Shown here: in pieces, positions 7,156 to 15,956 of the stretch
Position numbering within the stretch: the first letter of the stretch is position 1
How the letters are laid out: the number at the start of each line of letters is the position of its first letter
NCBI GenBank assembly: GCA_934140155.1
Contig: CAKPBC010000002.1
Span: 1-64,000, forward strand
Direction of reading: 5' to 3'
Length of the DNA stretch: 64,000 bases
Source of the DNA: an uncultured Bacilli bacterium
GTDB lineage: Bacteria; Bacillota_I; Bacilli_A; RFN20; CAG-826
Notes under the pieces: model-generated
The model's input: only the letters and a program-made list of their open reading frames with translations
What the model was told of the DNA's origin: nothing
Database searches by the model: none
Program-made: the position numbers and the translations under genes

Positions 7156-8820
7156 ATGAATAATTTAGATTTAGCAAACTTAATTTTTAGTGATGTAAAT
7201 GAAACTATTGAAGATTTAGAAAAAAAATTTCCAAAAAGAAACTTAAGCGAAAATGCATTAGTTACTAGATTTGCACCTTCCCCTACTGGATTCTTACACA
7301 CTGGTTCGTTATTCACTTCACTAATTGCTTATAAACTTGCGAAAGATTCTAATGGTGTATTTTATATCCGTTTAGAAGATACTGATACAAAACGTGAAAT
7401 CGAAGGATCAGGCGAGGATTTATTAAAACAATTAAAAGCATTTAATATTATTCCTATGGAAGGTTATTTAGGCAACCACGAAGTTGGTGCCTATGGACCA
7501 TATAAACAATCTGAGCGTGCTTCTATTTACCGTGTTGTTATTAAGTATTTAATTGAAATAGGTCGTGCATATCCTTGCTTTTGCACTAGTGAAGATTTAG
7601 ATGCTTTAAGAAAAGATCAAGAAGCAAAAAAACTTACTCCAGGCTATTATGGAGAATTTGCTAAATGTAGAAATATAAGTATTGACGAAGCTTATGAACG
7701 TATTAAAAACGGGGAACATTATGTAATTCGTTTTAAAAGTAACGGCAATCACGAAAATAAGATTAAAGTTCACGATTTAATTAGAGGCGACCTTGAGTTA
7801 AGTGAAAACGATCAAGATATCGTTATATTAAAAAGTGATGGATTACCAACATATCACTTTGCTCACGCAGTTGATGATCACTTTATGCGTACCAATTGCG
7901 TAACACGTGGAGAAGAATGGTTATCATCATTACCAATTCATATTGAACTATTTAATACTTTAGGATTTGAACTTCCTAGTTACGCTCATTTACCAGTTAT
8001 CATGAAACTTGATAATGGTAATAGACGCAAACTATCTAAAAGAAAAGATGACGAAGCTGCAGTATCATACTTCTTAAAAGATGGATATCCTGTTGAGGCT
8101 TTGATTGAATATTTATTAACAATTGCCAATTCTAATTTTGAAGAATGGAAAGCAGAACATAAAACCACTTCTAATGATGAATTCAAATTAACATTCGAAA
8201 AGATGTCTCTTGATGGTGCATTATTCGATATTATGAAGTTAAAGTTTATTTCTAAAGAAATCCTTTCAAGAATGAGTAAAGAAGAAATTACTAATAGAGC
8301 TTATGAATGGGCTAAAGTATATGATGAAAAATTACTACATCTTATTGACTTAGATAGAAATTATTTTATGTCTATTATGAATATTGAACGTGAAAAAGAA
8401 AATCCACGTAAGGATTACGAAAAATTCTCTGACATATTCAATATTATTAAGTTCTTCTATAAAGATTATTATTTAGAATTAATGCAAAACGAATTACCAT
8501 TTAATCCATTTATCGATAAATCTGTTATCAAATCTTTATTAAAAGAATTCATTGACACATTAGATTTATCTCTTGATGAACAAAATTGGTTTAATTCATT
8601 AAAAGAATTAGGAAAGAAATTTGGTTTTGCTGAGAGCAATAAAATTTATAAGCAAAACAAAGATCAATATGTTGGTCATGTTGGTGATGTTGCAGAAATC
8701 TTAAGAATAACATTTACATCATCAAAACAAAGTCCTAACCTATATTATGTATTACAAATATTAGGAAAAGAACAGCTTAAAGAGCGTATTGACTACGTTA
8801 TTGTAAACAAATTAGATTAA
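7156..8820 (+). CDS. gltX: Glutamate--tRNA ligase
   Basis: Class I aminoacyl-tRNA synthetase that charges tRNA with glutamate, 554 aa. The HIGH-type signature is in FAPSPTGFLHTGSL (about residues 37-50) and the KMSKS-type signature in KLSKRKDD (about 291-298). LEDTDTKR is the conserved ATP/glutamate pocket segment, and a CFC..C cluster near 136-172 could hold zinc. It is longer than the common 470-500 aa form because of an extended C-terminal anticodon-binding part. Start has AAGAAGG 9 bases upstream. Whether it also charges tRNA-Gln (nondiscriminating) cannot be told here. Confidence 0.95.
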   Translation: MNNLDLANLIFSDVNETIEDLEKKFPKRNLSENALVTRFAPSPTGFLHTGSLFTSLIAYKLAKDSNGVFYIRLEDTDTKREIEGSGEDLLKQLKAFNIIPMEGYLGNHEVGAYGPYKQSERASIYRVVIKYLIEIGRAYPCFCTSEDLDALRKDQEAKKLTPGYYGEFAKCRNISIDEAYERIKNGEHYVIRFKSNGNHENKIKVHDLIRGDLELSENDQDIVILKSDGLPTYHFAHAVDDHFMRTNCVTRGEEWLSSLPIHIELFNTLGFELPSYAHLPVIMKLDNGNRRKLSKRKDDEAAVSYFLKDGYPVEALIEYLLTIANSNFEEWKAEHKTTSNDEFKLTFEKMSLDGALFDIMKLKFISKEILSRMSKEEITNRAYEWAKVYDEKLLHLIDLDRNYFMSIMNIEREKENPRKDYEKFSDIFNIIKFFYKDYYLELMQNELPFNPFIDKSVIKSLLKEFIDTLDLSLDEQNWFNSLKELGKKFGFAESNKIYKQNKDQYVGHVGDVAEILRITFTSSKQSPNLYYVLQILGKEQLKERIDYVIVNKLD

Positions 8821-8840
8821 TATCAATTTATAAAACTCTA

Positions 8841-8880
8841 AAAAAAAATACTCCAGTTTCAAATCGTACTGGAGTATTTT
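8841..8880. terminator. Bidirectional terminator after gltX
   Basis: Perfect 11-bp stem (8847-8857 with 8868-8878) flanked by A-run and T-run; serves gltX and the convergent 1010-aa gene. Confidence 0.9.
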
Positions 8881-8899
8881 AATTTGTTTTTGTAGTAAT

Positions 8900-11800
8900 T
8901 TATTTACTTTTAGAATTGCTATGTGAAGAATATCTTCCTTCGCCATAAGCATAATTATCACAATAACCACTAATTAGATTATTATCAAATACAGCATTTC
9001 CCATATCATCTTCGTTTATAGATAATGTAGCATTAACTTTAATCATTGAGGCTATATCCATTGATAATTTGAATTCTTTTAAGAATTTCTTTGCTGAACT
9101 ATCATCAGAATGAATTATAGATACTTTTGTATCTTTAATCGCATCATTACCTGTAATTGCAGACATATCTAAGCCAATATTCAATGATTTATTTTCTTCT
9201 TCATAAGATAAGCCACTTATTAACTTATCAAATTGCATGTTTTCTGCAGAATTACCTTCGCCTGTGCTATTAATAATTGTGTTACACAATGTAGAAGAGA
9301 ATCCTAACAAATCAGATAATAAGTATTGATAAATATTGCTAATAAATTCTTCGGTTGTAACTTTTACACTGCGTGTATAAGTTTCTTCTATTTTAGAAGT
9401 GTTCCAATTTTTATAGAACAATCCTGTTTCAGAACGTTCGATATAAATATAGCCATCATTAATCACTATTGTAGCGTGACGGTCATCTCTATTTGATGCT
9501 TTAGTTGATGCTTGACCTGATGTTTTATATGCACCATTATCAGTTTTAGAATACAAATCACTTTCGAGTCTACTATGGTATCCAAATGCGCTAGCGCCAA
9601 CTACATCAATGGTAGGAATATGTTTAATATCTATTCTTACTTCTGCGTCACCATTATTATTATAAATATAGACATCTAATGGCATTTCAAATGATTCTAA
9701 ACTTAATTTACCAATGTGAATATTTAAATTAACTTGTCCACTTAATTTGTATTGGGAATAATCCATCATTGGAATTCCATAAGTTGTAATAATCTTTAAC
9801 AAATTCAAATCTAAGTAATTATGGTCATCACTTAATTCTAAATCACTATTATAAGTCGACATTGAAGCATCTAAAGTAATATTCAATGTTTTATATGCTA
9901 AATTAGGAATATTAAGACTTGTGAGTTTTTTGTTTTCATAGCAAATATTTAATGTCAAATCTTCATTTAATCCTAATAGTTTTTTGTCAACAGTAATACT
10001 AGCTTTATCAGAACCAATTGAGAATCCTTTTAATAAATCTAATGATAAATTTGAAAAATCTTTCTTTAAGAATTGAAGAAGTAGCATTGCTTCATCACCA
10101 CTAGGTATTAAAGCAGCAATTTGACTAAATAAAGGATTATCCCCCTCAAATAATGTCATAATTTGTTCAACCATTTCTTTGACAGTACCAACTTCAATTT
10201 CACCATATACTTCATTTCTATTTTTATACATAATTCTTGCTTTTTCATTATGCATATCAAGAACTAATTGATGATCACTTACTCCATCATTTAAAACAAT
10301 ATCAACATAGCAAGAATTATCAGGAACCTTACCTGAATCAGTTTCAATTTCATCAAGTTTGAATTGAACATGTCCATTTTTAATAACATATGTTTTAGCA
10401 GGCTCATAAGAATTATTAGTAAATGTTAAGTTATCAATCGTAAATCCAAATTCTTTTTGATTACTTAATAATTTAATTTCATCATAAATATCAATAATCG
10501 GTGAATAATCTTCAAAATCTTTATCATCTGCATCTTTTATACCTTGATAAGAATTTAATGCAATATCTAAAGTACCTTGATAGTCTTCGTAAATAAAATT
10601 ATTAATTCTCAAATTAGTAATTGCATTATTTTCTTTAGCTAAAGATAATTCAACAAGACAATTGATGTCTAATAATTGTGTGCCATCTAAACTTACAACA
10701 ATCTTATTATCTTTATAAGATATATCTTTTACTGCTTCTATATATTCATTGAGTCTATGATTTTTAATATCGTTGAATTCATCTGATTTTGTTAATGAAT
10801 TAATTCTATTTTGAACATAAGTTAAGATATCACTATCTAAATATCCTTCGATAATATTCTTAATAGAAGTAATATTTTCATTGCTTAATCTACCTTTTAA
10901 TAAATCATTTAAAGAGAAATATAATCCTTTTTCTTTATTAAATTGAGTAAAAATATTAAATTTGTTTTTTTCATAATTTAATGTAGAGTTAACATCAAAT
11001 TTCATATTAGCTAAATCAAATACAACATCACCATTAAATCCAATAAAGTCATTATCTTTATTTTTTAAATCTAAAGAAACTCCTAAATTAAATTCTTTTT
11101 GATTTGCAATAGCGTATCCACTTGAAACAAAGTTATAAATATCAGTGTAATCATCATATTCTTCTACATTTTCTGGAAGTTTAACTTTATTACTATTTTT
11201 ATGCAATTTCGTATTAATATCAGCACTTACAGAAACATCATTAATATTTACATCTTCTAAATCGACTTTTGTTACTTTGTAATCTTTATCCGTATAAATA
11301 TCTAAAGATAAATAATCATTAAATTTAAATATTGCTTTATATTGAGAATCAGTAACTTGCTCAAATTCTAAATTAGTAAATTTTGTTAATAAATCATTAG
11401 TGTCTATATCAAATATTTGATTAAGTACACTATCACTTGGTGTTTCTATTTTATCTTGAAATAAAGGAATGATTGTTTTAATTCCTTCGCTAAATGTTGG
11501 AATATCTAATTTCATTTTAAGATCACCAAACATAGTAGTGGAAACATATAATGAAGAATCAATATAAGTGAAAGTTAAATCATAATTAGATGAATCATAG
11601 TTAACAGATATTGTTCCACCAGCTTTTATAGTTACACTCGGAATCATTGAAAATGAAACTGTACCATTAATACCTAAATCAATATTTTGATCTTTATATT
11701 TAACTTTAACTTGTGCATCATTTAAATCAATATTTCCCGAATTCATAATATTGTTTAAAAATTTAGCTTGTGGAGTAAGTTCTTCTTCTACTGATGGAGA

Positions 11801-11932
11801 AGATGAGGAAGTTGAGTTATTAGTTGATGAAGAATTGCTATTATGTGATTTCCCACCTAATACTGTAACACCGGTTGCAACTGAACTAGTTACTAAAAGA
11901 GATGTTAAAGCATATAAATATAATCTTTTCAT
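8900..11932 (-). CDS. Large exported beta-rich repeat protein of unknown function
   Basis: 1010 aa with a signal-like N-terminus (hydrophobic residues 4-25), no lipobox Cys, and a Ser/Asn-rich linker (about 30-48). The rest seems built of about four diverged units. Each has a beta strand ending in an aromatic 'Y-V/I-Y/S' stretch followed by a helix such as VKEMVEQIMTLFEG, TEEFISNIYQYLLSD or FSEGIKTIIPLFQDK, then a run of alternating hydrophobic strands. This resembles lipid-carrier half-barrels (LolA/LppX style), but that is pattern inference. No membrane anchor or sorting motif at the C-terminus. It is coupled to the upstream 332-aa membrane protein: its ATG comes 2 bases after that stop, with AGAAGGGGG inside the upstream gene. 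Confidence 0.8.
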   Translation of the reverse strand: MKRLYLYALTSLLVTSSVATGVTVLGGKSHNSNSSSTNNSTSSSSPSVEEELTPQAKFLNNIMNSGNIDLNDAQVKVKYKDQNIDLGINGTVSFSMIPSVTIKAGGTISVNYDSSNYDLTFTYIDSSLYVSTTMFGDLKMKLDIPTFSEGIKTIIPLFQDKIETPSDSVLNQIFDIDTNDLLTKFTNLEFEQVTDSQYKAIFKFNDYLSLDIYTDKDYKVTKVDLEDVNINDVSVSADINTKLHKNSNKVKLPENVEEYDDYTDIYNFVSSGYAIANQKEFNLGVSLDLKNKDNDFIGFNGDVVFDLANMKFDVNSTLNYEKNKFNIFTQFNKEKGLYFSLNDLLKGRLSNENITSIKNIIEGYLDSDILTYVQNRINSLTKSDEFNDIKNHRLNEYIEAVKDISYKDNKIVVSLDGTQLLDINCLVELSLAKENNAITNLRINNFIYEDYQGTLDIALNSYQGIKDADDKDFEDYSPIIDIYDEIKLLSNQKEFGFTIDNLTFTNNSYEPAKTYVIKNGHVQFKLDEIETDSGKVPDNSCYVDIVLNDGVSDHQLVLDMHNEKARIMYKNRNEVYGEIEVGTVKEMVEQIMTLFEGDNPLFSQIAALIPSGDEAMLLLQFLKKDFSNLSLDLLKGFSIGSDKASITVDKKLLGLNEDLTLNICYENKKLTSLNIPNLAYKTLNITLDASMSTYNSDLELSDDHNYLDLNLLKIITTYGIPMMDYSQYKLSGQVNLNIHIGKLSLESFEMPLDVYIYNNNGDAEVRIDIKHIPTIDVVGASAFGYHSRLESDLYSKTDNGAYKTSGQASTKASNRDDRHATIVINDGYIYIERSETGLFYKNWNTSKIEETYTRSVKVTTEEFISNIYQYLLSDLLGFSSTLCNTIINSTGEGNSAENMQFDKLISGLSYEEENKSLNIGLDMSAITGNDAIKDTKVSIIHSDDSSAKKFLKEFKLSMDIASMIKVNATLSINEDDMGNAVFDNNLISGYCDNYAYGEGRYSSHSNSKSK

Positions 11933-11934
11933 TT

Positions 11935-12933
11935 TTAAATCCCCCTTCTATAACTTTCGTAAGATTCTGTTCCCTTAGGAAAAGAATCGCGATTCATACC
12001 ATCTTTTTCGTAATAAAATTTATTATTTAAATGTGCCTTACATCTTGCAGTAATAACCGACAAGGCAATCGTATCGTATTCTTCATATGAGTCTAAATTG
12101 TGTAAATAAAGTAACTCATCTAATTCACAAACAAGTTTTAGTGATATAAACGGTTTAACTCCGCTAACTTTTTCATCCATTGCGATGATTTGGGTTTTAT
12201 ATCTTTCTGTTGCATCATCGGATAATTCAACTTCTATTTTATAGCCACCATCAATTTTATTCATAACTGGCGTAGTACCTTCTTTAACTGTTTTAGAACT
12301 TATAAGCAAGTTAGTTGCGGATGACATTGGACTACCAAATTTTGCTTCGTAGGCCGTAGAAGTCATTTCTTTAACATCATCTTTATAGGATGCTAAAACA
12401 ATATCTTTATTATTTTCTGGCAATTCATACTTGTCCGCTGTATAACATTCAACTTTGTCCCCAGTTTGGAAATATCTAGTTCCTAACTTAACCATCTTAC
12501 CATATGAAAGCGATTCAGAATAAACAAGGTCATTATAAACAGCGCGCATACTAGTAATCATTTGATCACCAGAATAGTTGTTACTATTAATTCCATAACA
12601 TTCATTCAAATAGTTCGTGTTATTAAGTAAATCAAATGAAACTTGTAACATTTCTACTGGTGTTAAAACAGTTGATAAATCTGTAACACTTTTTGATAAT
12701 GCATTTTCATATTTAGATTTTATTGCCACAATATCGTCTTTATATAAGTCTTCATCAAAATCACGTCTATCATTTGAATTCAAAGTAGAACGCAATATCG
12801 TGCCAATACATACTCCAACAATTGCTGAAGCAGTAACAGTAATTGACATACCAATAATAGTCTGTTTTTTTTCTTTTTTAGGATCCACTACTTTTTTTTC
12901 TTTTGGTGATTTTTCCTTCTTTTCTTTTTTCAT
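11935..12933 (-). CDS. Single-pass membrane protein of unknown function
   Basis: 332 aa: a Lys/Glu-rich cytoplasmic head (residues 1-25), one membrane segment (about 26-48, GMSITVTASAIVGVCIGTI) and a large outer domain. No family recognised. GAGGTAG upstream of ATG 12933 supports the start. First gene of a two-gene operon with the 1010-aa exported protein, so they probably act at the same surface structure. Its 5' leader holds three consecutive perfect hairpins (12949-13036). Confidence 0.8.
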   Translation of the reverse strand: MKKEKKEKSPKEKKVVDPKKEKKQTIIGMSITVTASAIVGVCIGTILRSTLNSNDRRDFDEDLYKDDIVAIKSKYENALSKSVTDLSTVLTPVEMLQVSFDLLNNTNYLNECYGINSNNYSGDQMITSMRAVYNDLVYSESLSYGKMVKLGTRYFQTGDKVECYTADKYELPENNKDIVLASYKDDVKEMTSTAYEAKFGSPMSSATNLLISSKTVKEGTTPVMNKIDGGYKIEVELSDDATERYKTQIIAMDEKVSGVKPFISLKLVCELDELLYLHNLDSYEEYDTIALSVITARCKAHLNNKFYYEKDGMNRDSFPKGTESYESYRRGI

Positions 12934-12948
12934 ATTTTACTACCTCAT

Positions 12949-13036
12949 GTTTCATTTATTGCAATGAAACTCATTAAACTATGGAAAGCACATTAAAAGC
13001 TTTCCTCGCAACAATACTACATAAATACGTAGTATT
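12949..13036 (-). promoter_or_regulatory. Structured 5' leader: three consecutive hairpins
   Basis: Three perfect stems lie in 88 bases: 8 bp (12949-12956 with 12963-12970), 7 bp (12983-12989 with 12999-13005) and 8 bp (13013-13020 with 13029-13036). The last one ends just before the ribosome binding site of the 332-aa gene. No T-run follows any stem, so they are not plain terminators. Possible control of translation or RNA stability; no known riboswitch recognised. Confidence 0.5.
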
Positions 13037-13078
13037 TAACAATGAATACAGCTGGTTTTAACTAGAGAGTTAACGATT

Positions 13079-13101
13079 TCGACTCTACTGATAGTAGAAT
13101 T
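13079..13101 (-). promoter_or_regulatory. Palindromic motif shared with other loci
   Basis: TCTACTGATAGTAGA (13084-13098) is a 6-bp perfect inverted repeat. The surrounding sequence shares a 13-mer with 3732-3744 and resembles 5330-5354. It lies upstream of the leader of the 332-aa/1010-aa operon. Confidence 0.35.
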
Positions 13102-13216
13102 GCAGTATTTTTCTTAAAAATAAACCAAAAACGCTATGAAATTTTCAAACAACTAAAATTTGATGATTTTGGCAGAAATTCACAAAAAAACTTGCTTTTT
13201 TATAAAAGTACTTTCA

Positions 13217-13247
13217 TATCAATAATATTGATAATATGTGATATAAT
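13217..13247 (+). promoter_or_regulatory. mgsA promoter with possible operator
   Basis: An extended -10 TGTGATATAAT (TATAAT 13242-13247) is preceded by a palindrome TATCAATAATATTGATA (13217-13233) that covers the place of the -35. This suggests a repressor or activator site, of unknown identity. Confidence 0.55.
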
Positions 13248-13272
13248 ACAAATAAGGAGGAAAATAACACTT

Positions 13273-13635
13273 ATGAAAAAGAAAGTTTTGGCTTTAATTG
13301 CTCACGATAATATGAAAAAAGATATCGTAAAATGGGCAAGAGACAATAAAGAAAGATTACAAGATTTTGAACTTTGTGGAACTGGTCACACTGCTAAATT
13401 AATTGCTAATGAAATTGGATTAGATGTTAAACAATATTTGCCTGGTCCACTTGGTGGTGATCAACAAATTGGGGCAAAAGTAGCGGAAAAAGTAATTGAC
13501 GCGGTGGTATTCTTTTGGGATCCACTTCAAATGCAACCACATGATCCAGATGTTAAAGCACTTTTACGTATTGCAGTAGTGTATGACATTCCTATTGCCA
13601 CAAACAAAGCCACTGCAGATTGCATTATCAAATAA
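13273..13635 (+). CDS. mgsA: Methylglyoxal synthase
   Basis: Converts dihydroxyacetone phosphate to methylglyoxal and phosphate, an overflow branch of glycolysis used when phosphate is short. 120 aa from ATG 13273, with AAGGAGG 12 bases upstream; the longer open frame from 13192 is rejected. The family signature is intact: LIAHDNMKKD, CGTGHTAKLI, the GPLGGDQQIG loop with the catalytic Asp, and FFWDPLQMQPHDPDVKALLR. Shorter than the E. coli enzyme (152 aa), close to Bacillus-type length. Linked by function to the amino sugar flux of the later glycan operon, not by position. Confidence 0.93.
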   Translation: MKKKVLALIAHDNMKKDIVKWARDNKERLQDFELCGTGHTAKLIANEIGLDVKQYLPGPLGGDQQIGAKVAEKVIDAVVFFWDPLQMQPHDPDVKALLRIAVVYDIPIATNKATADCIIK

Positions 13636-13681
13636 CAAATTATTGCAATTTGTAGGGATTAGTGATTAAATATAATCACAT

Positions 13682-13756
13682 GGTCCCATCGTCAAGTGGT
13701 TAAGACACAGCCCTCTCAAGGCTGGCTCGCGGGTTCGATCCCCGCTGGGACTACCA
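13682..13756 (+). tRNA. tRNA-Glu (anticodon CTC)
   Basis: Acceptor GGTCCCA pairs with TGGGACT (a G1-T72 wobble), anticodon loop CTCTCAA giving CTC, T-loop GGTTCGATCCC. CCA is encoded (13754-13756). It follows mgsA by 46 bases on the same strand and may be read with it; a TATAAT at 13671 is too near the 5' end to be its promoter. Confidence 0.92.
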
Positions 13757-13767
13757 GTTGAATATTT

Positions 13768-13796
13768 CGATGCAATTGTGCATCGTTTTTATTTTG
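13768..13796 (+). terminator. Terminator after tRNA-Glu
   Basis: Perfect 7-bp stem CGATGCA/TGCATCG with a 4-base loop, then TTTTTATTTT. Confidence 0.85.
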
Positions 13797-13903
13797 TTTT
13801 ATATGAACTACTATATATAACTACAAATTCAACTTTTTTGTATCTAGAAAAAGATTCTTTATTGTAGTACAATAAATTCACAAACAAAGTGAGTGAAAAT
13901 TAT

Positions 13904-15226
13904 ATGAAAAAACAATCTTTATTTATTACTTTAGGACTGGCTTTATTAAGCTCTTGTAGTATTATTACTCCACCAAGTGCAAGTGAATCTAATAATTCTA
14001 CCAGCCAAAGCCCTAGCATTATTGATTCTAGTAAAACAAGCGCTTCTAATTCCACTAGTAACGGAGCAAGTACTTCAGCATCTAATTCTTCAAGTCCTTC
14101 TACCCCTACTCTTAATCCAGCAAAAGTTGTCGATTCAATTAAAGATATTTTTACTTTAGGGAAAGATTTAGAAGAAAATGAAATAGGCGAGTTAGTTCAA
14201 TTTGAAGCAACATATTTGCGTGGCATAGCTATGAAGAATTCTAATGAAGACTTAATGCTTTTTGCGGATGAAGAATCGTATATTTATTTAAGACTTCCTA
14301 AATCTAAATATGAGGGTTATTTGGCTAATCGTTATAAAATGCAAGAGTATCAAGTAACAGCAAATATAACAAAAGTTAATAATCTAATCGAACTTACTCT
14401 TAATAATTCTTTAACCACACAAGAAAGTGTTGTTAATTTAACATCATCTATCTCGTATAACGAAGAAAATATTAGTGAAGCAAAAAATTCTTTATTAGAT
14501 TTAGTCGACGAATTTAATGCTATTCCATTAAATAATAAAAAATATGGATCCGGAAAAATCGTAACAGTTACTGGTCAAGTAATCGCCACAGAATATAAAG
14601 AAGCCAATAAAAAATGTGTAATTTATGATGGAACAAATGTTGTTACAGTTATAGGTTCAAAAAGGATTGTTGGACAATATGACATTGGCACTACTATTGA
14701 AGTAACTGGAATACTTAACATTCAAATTTCTTGTCCAGCTATATTACTATTATCAAGTAAAGTAAAATCAGATGTTAGCAAAGATTTAAATATGACTAAT
14801 TACGAAGAAGTTAAACCAAGTTATTTTAAAAAATGGAATTTAATTTCAGATAGCATGAAAACTCCAGAAATAAATGACTTCATGAAATTATATAAGACAA
14901 CAGCTAATATAACTAATGATAAAAACCGTACTACAAAAGGAAAATATTACGTTGGCGCTGTTGATAATGCATCAGACAAACTAAGCGACGATGGTATTAA
15001 AACATCAATTGCTGGATTTTATTTAATGAACAATCAAAATTTAAGTGAACTCGAATTCTCTTATTCTGCCTTCTATGGATTTCACGATAAAGTTGAACCA
15101 GTAACGTTCTACTTCACGTTATTTAGTTTTAATAATAATGAACATGCCTGGAATTGTTTTCCTGTTGTAAATTATGAAGTTAATCCTGATAAGCCAAATT
15201 CTAAAATTGAATATGTTGTAAAATAG
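13904..15226 (+). CDS. Lipoprotein with an OB-fold-like segment, unknown function
   Basis: 440 aa from ATG 13904 (GTGAGTGAAAA just upstream; the longer frame from 13889 lacks a site). Signal peptide with lipobox LLSSC at residues 15-19, then a Ser/Thr/Asn-rich linker to about residue 75. A central stretch (about 205-275: GKIVTVTGQVIATEY...VYDGTNVV) reads like an OB-fold of the kind found in secreted nucleases and surface proteins. No catalytic residues recognised. Single gene with its own terminator. Confidence 0.75.
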   Translation: MKKQSLFITLGLALLSSCSIITPPSASESNNSTSQSPSIIDSSKTSASNSTSNGASTSASNSSSPSTPTLNPAKVVDSIKDIFTLGKDLEENEIGELVQFEATYLRGIAMKNSNEDLMLFADEESYIYLRLPKSKYEGYLANRYKMQEYQVTANITKVNNLIELTLNNSLTTQESVVNLTSSISYNEENISEAKNSLLDLVDEFNAIPLNNKKYGSGKIVTVTGQVIATEYKEANKKCVIYDGTNVVTVIGSKRIVGQYDIGTTIEVTGILNIQISCPAILLLSSKVKSDVSKDLNMTNYEEVKPSYFKKWNLISDSMKTPEINDFMKLYKTTANITNDKNRTTKGKYYVGAVDNASDKLSDDGIKTSIAGFYLMNNQNLSELEFSYSAFYGFHDKVEPVTFYFTLFSFNNNEHAWNCFPVVNYEVNPDKPNSKIEYVVK

Positions 15227-15249
15227 ATGGCAAAAGTCATCTATTTTTT
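15221..15249. terminator. Bidirectional terminator between lipoprotein and Nudix genes
   Basis: Nine-bp stem AAATAGATG/CATCTATTT (15221-15229 with 15238-15246) followed by T residues; it overlaps the stop codons of both convergent genes. Confidence 0.75.
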
Positions 15250-15865
15250 ATTCTATAATTACTTTCCAATTATCATCTTCATAAGCTTTAAAGCACATTA
15301 ATATTTGTTCTTTTGTGACTTTTTCTAAAGCCAGGTTATTTGGTAATTCATCATAAGCAAAATATTTGAACCCACTAGTCTCAATATTATTTATAAAATT
15401 CCCATCATTTACATCACATAATACAAAAGATTTCATAACTCCATAAATGTAATTAGTAACATTATGATTACGCCAGTCTTGAATCGCCACCAATTTAATA
15501 ATAGAAGCATCTAATCCTGTTTCTTCTTTTATTTCTTTAAGAGTATTAGAAACTATTGATTGATCTTCATCACACCATCCACCTGGTAAAGACCATGTAT
15601 CGTTATTTTCATGTACTAATAGAATTTTATTATTTTTTATTATCGCTGCTCTAGTATCAATTTTAGGAGTTCTATATCCTTCTTCATTACAAAACACTTT
15701 AACAATTTTTTCATTATTCATATCAAGTTTAGTTTCAAGCATTTGAGTAGCAACTTCTTCTAATTGTTGATATCTTTCTTTATCATAAGGATCTTTGGCG
15801 TAAGCTAAACCAATTTGTGAAATACTTTTAATCTTCATTGCCCAATCTAATATTTTGTCATTCAT
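15248..15865 (-). CDS. Nudix hydrolase with N-terminal NUDIX_N domain
   Basis: 205 aa. Residues 1-60 match the N-terminal helper domain of ADP-ribose pyrophosphatase-like Nudix proteins; 68-200 is the Nudix fold, with LPGGWCDEDQSIVSNTLK then EIKEETGLD as the Nudix box. In the box the usual first Glu is Gln and the usual Arg is Lys, while the metal-binding EE pair is kept. Substrate probably a nucleoside diphosphate derivative, not certain. Own promoter (15893-15922) and AGAGGAC before the start. Confidence 0.88.
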   Translation of the reverse strand: MNDKILDWAMKIKSISQIGLAYAKDPYDKERYQQLEEVATQMLETKLDMNNEKIVKVFCNEEGYRTPKIDTRAAIIKNNKILLVHENNDTWSLPGGWCDEDQSIVSNTLKEIKEETGLDASIIKLVAIQDWRNHNVTNYIYGVMKSFVLCDVNDGNFINNIETSGFKYFAYDELPNNLALEKVTKEQILMCFKAYEDDNWKVIIE

Positions 15866-15892
15866 AAAAATAGTCCTCTATCAATCAATATC

Positions 15893-15922
15893 ATATTACC
15901 ATTTTAAATGATTTTTAGTCAA
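15893..15922 (-). promoter_or_regulatory. Promoter of the Nudix gene
   Basis: Minus strand: -35 TTGACT (15922-15917), 18-base spacer, -10 TAATAT (15898-15893). The -35 overlaps the T-run of the ABC operon terminator. Confidence 0.65.
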
Positions 15923-15947
15923 AAAAAAGGAGACAACTAAGTCTCCT
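15921..15947 (-). terminator. Terminator of the MarR-ABC operon
   Basis: Seven-bp stem AGGAGAC/GTCTCCT (15928-15934 with 15941-15947), T-run on the minus strand. Confidence 0.85.
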
Positions 15948-15956
15948 CGCGTTATT

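Noticed and set aside
13671..13676. TATAAT as promoter of tRNA-Glu
   Set aside because: It ends only 5 bases before the tRNA 5' end, so transcription would start inside the tRNA.
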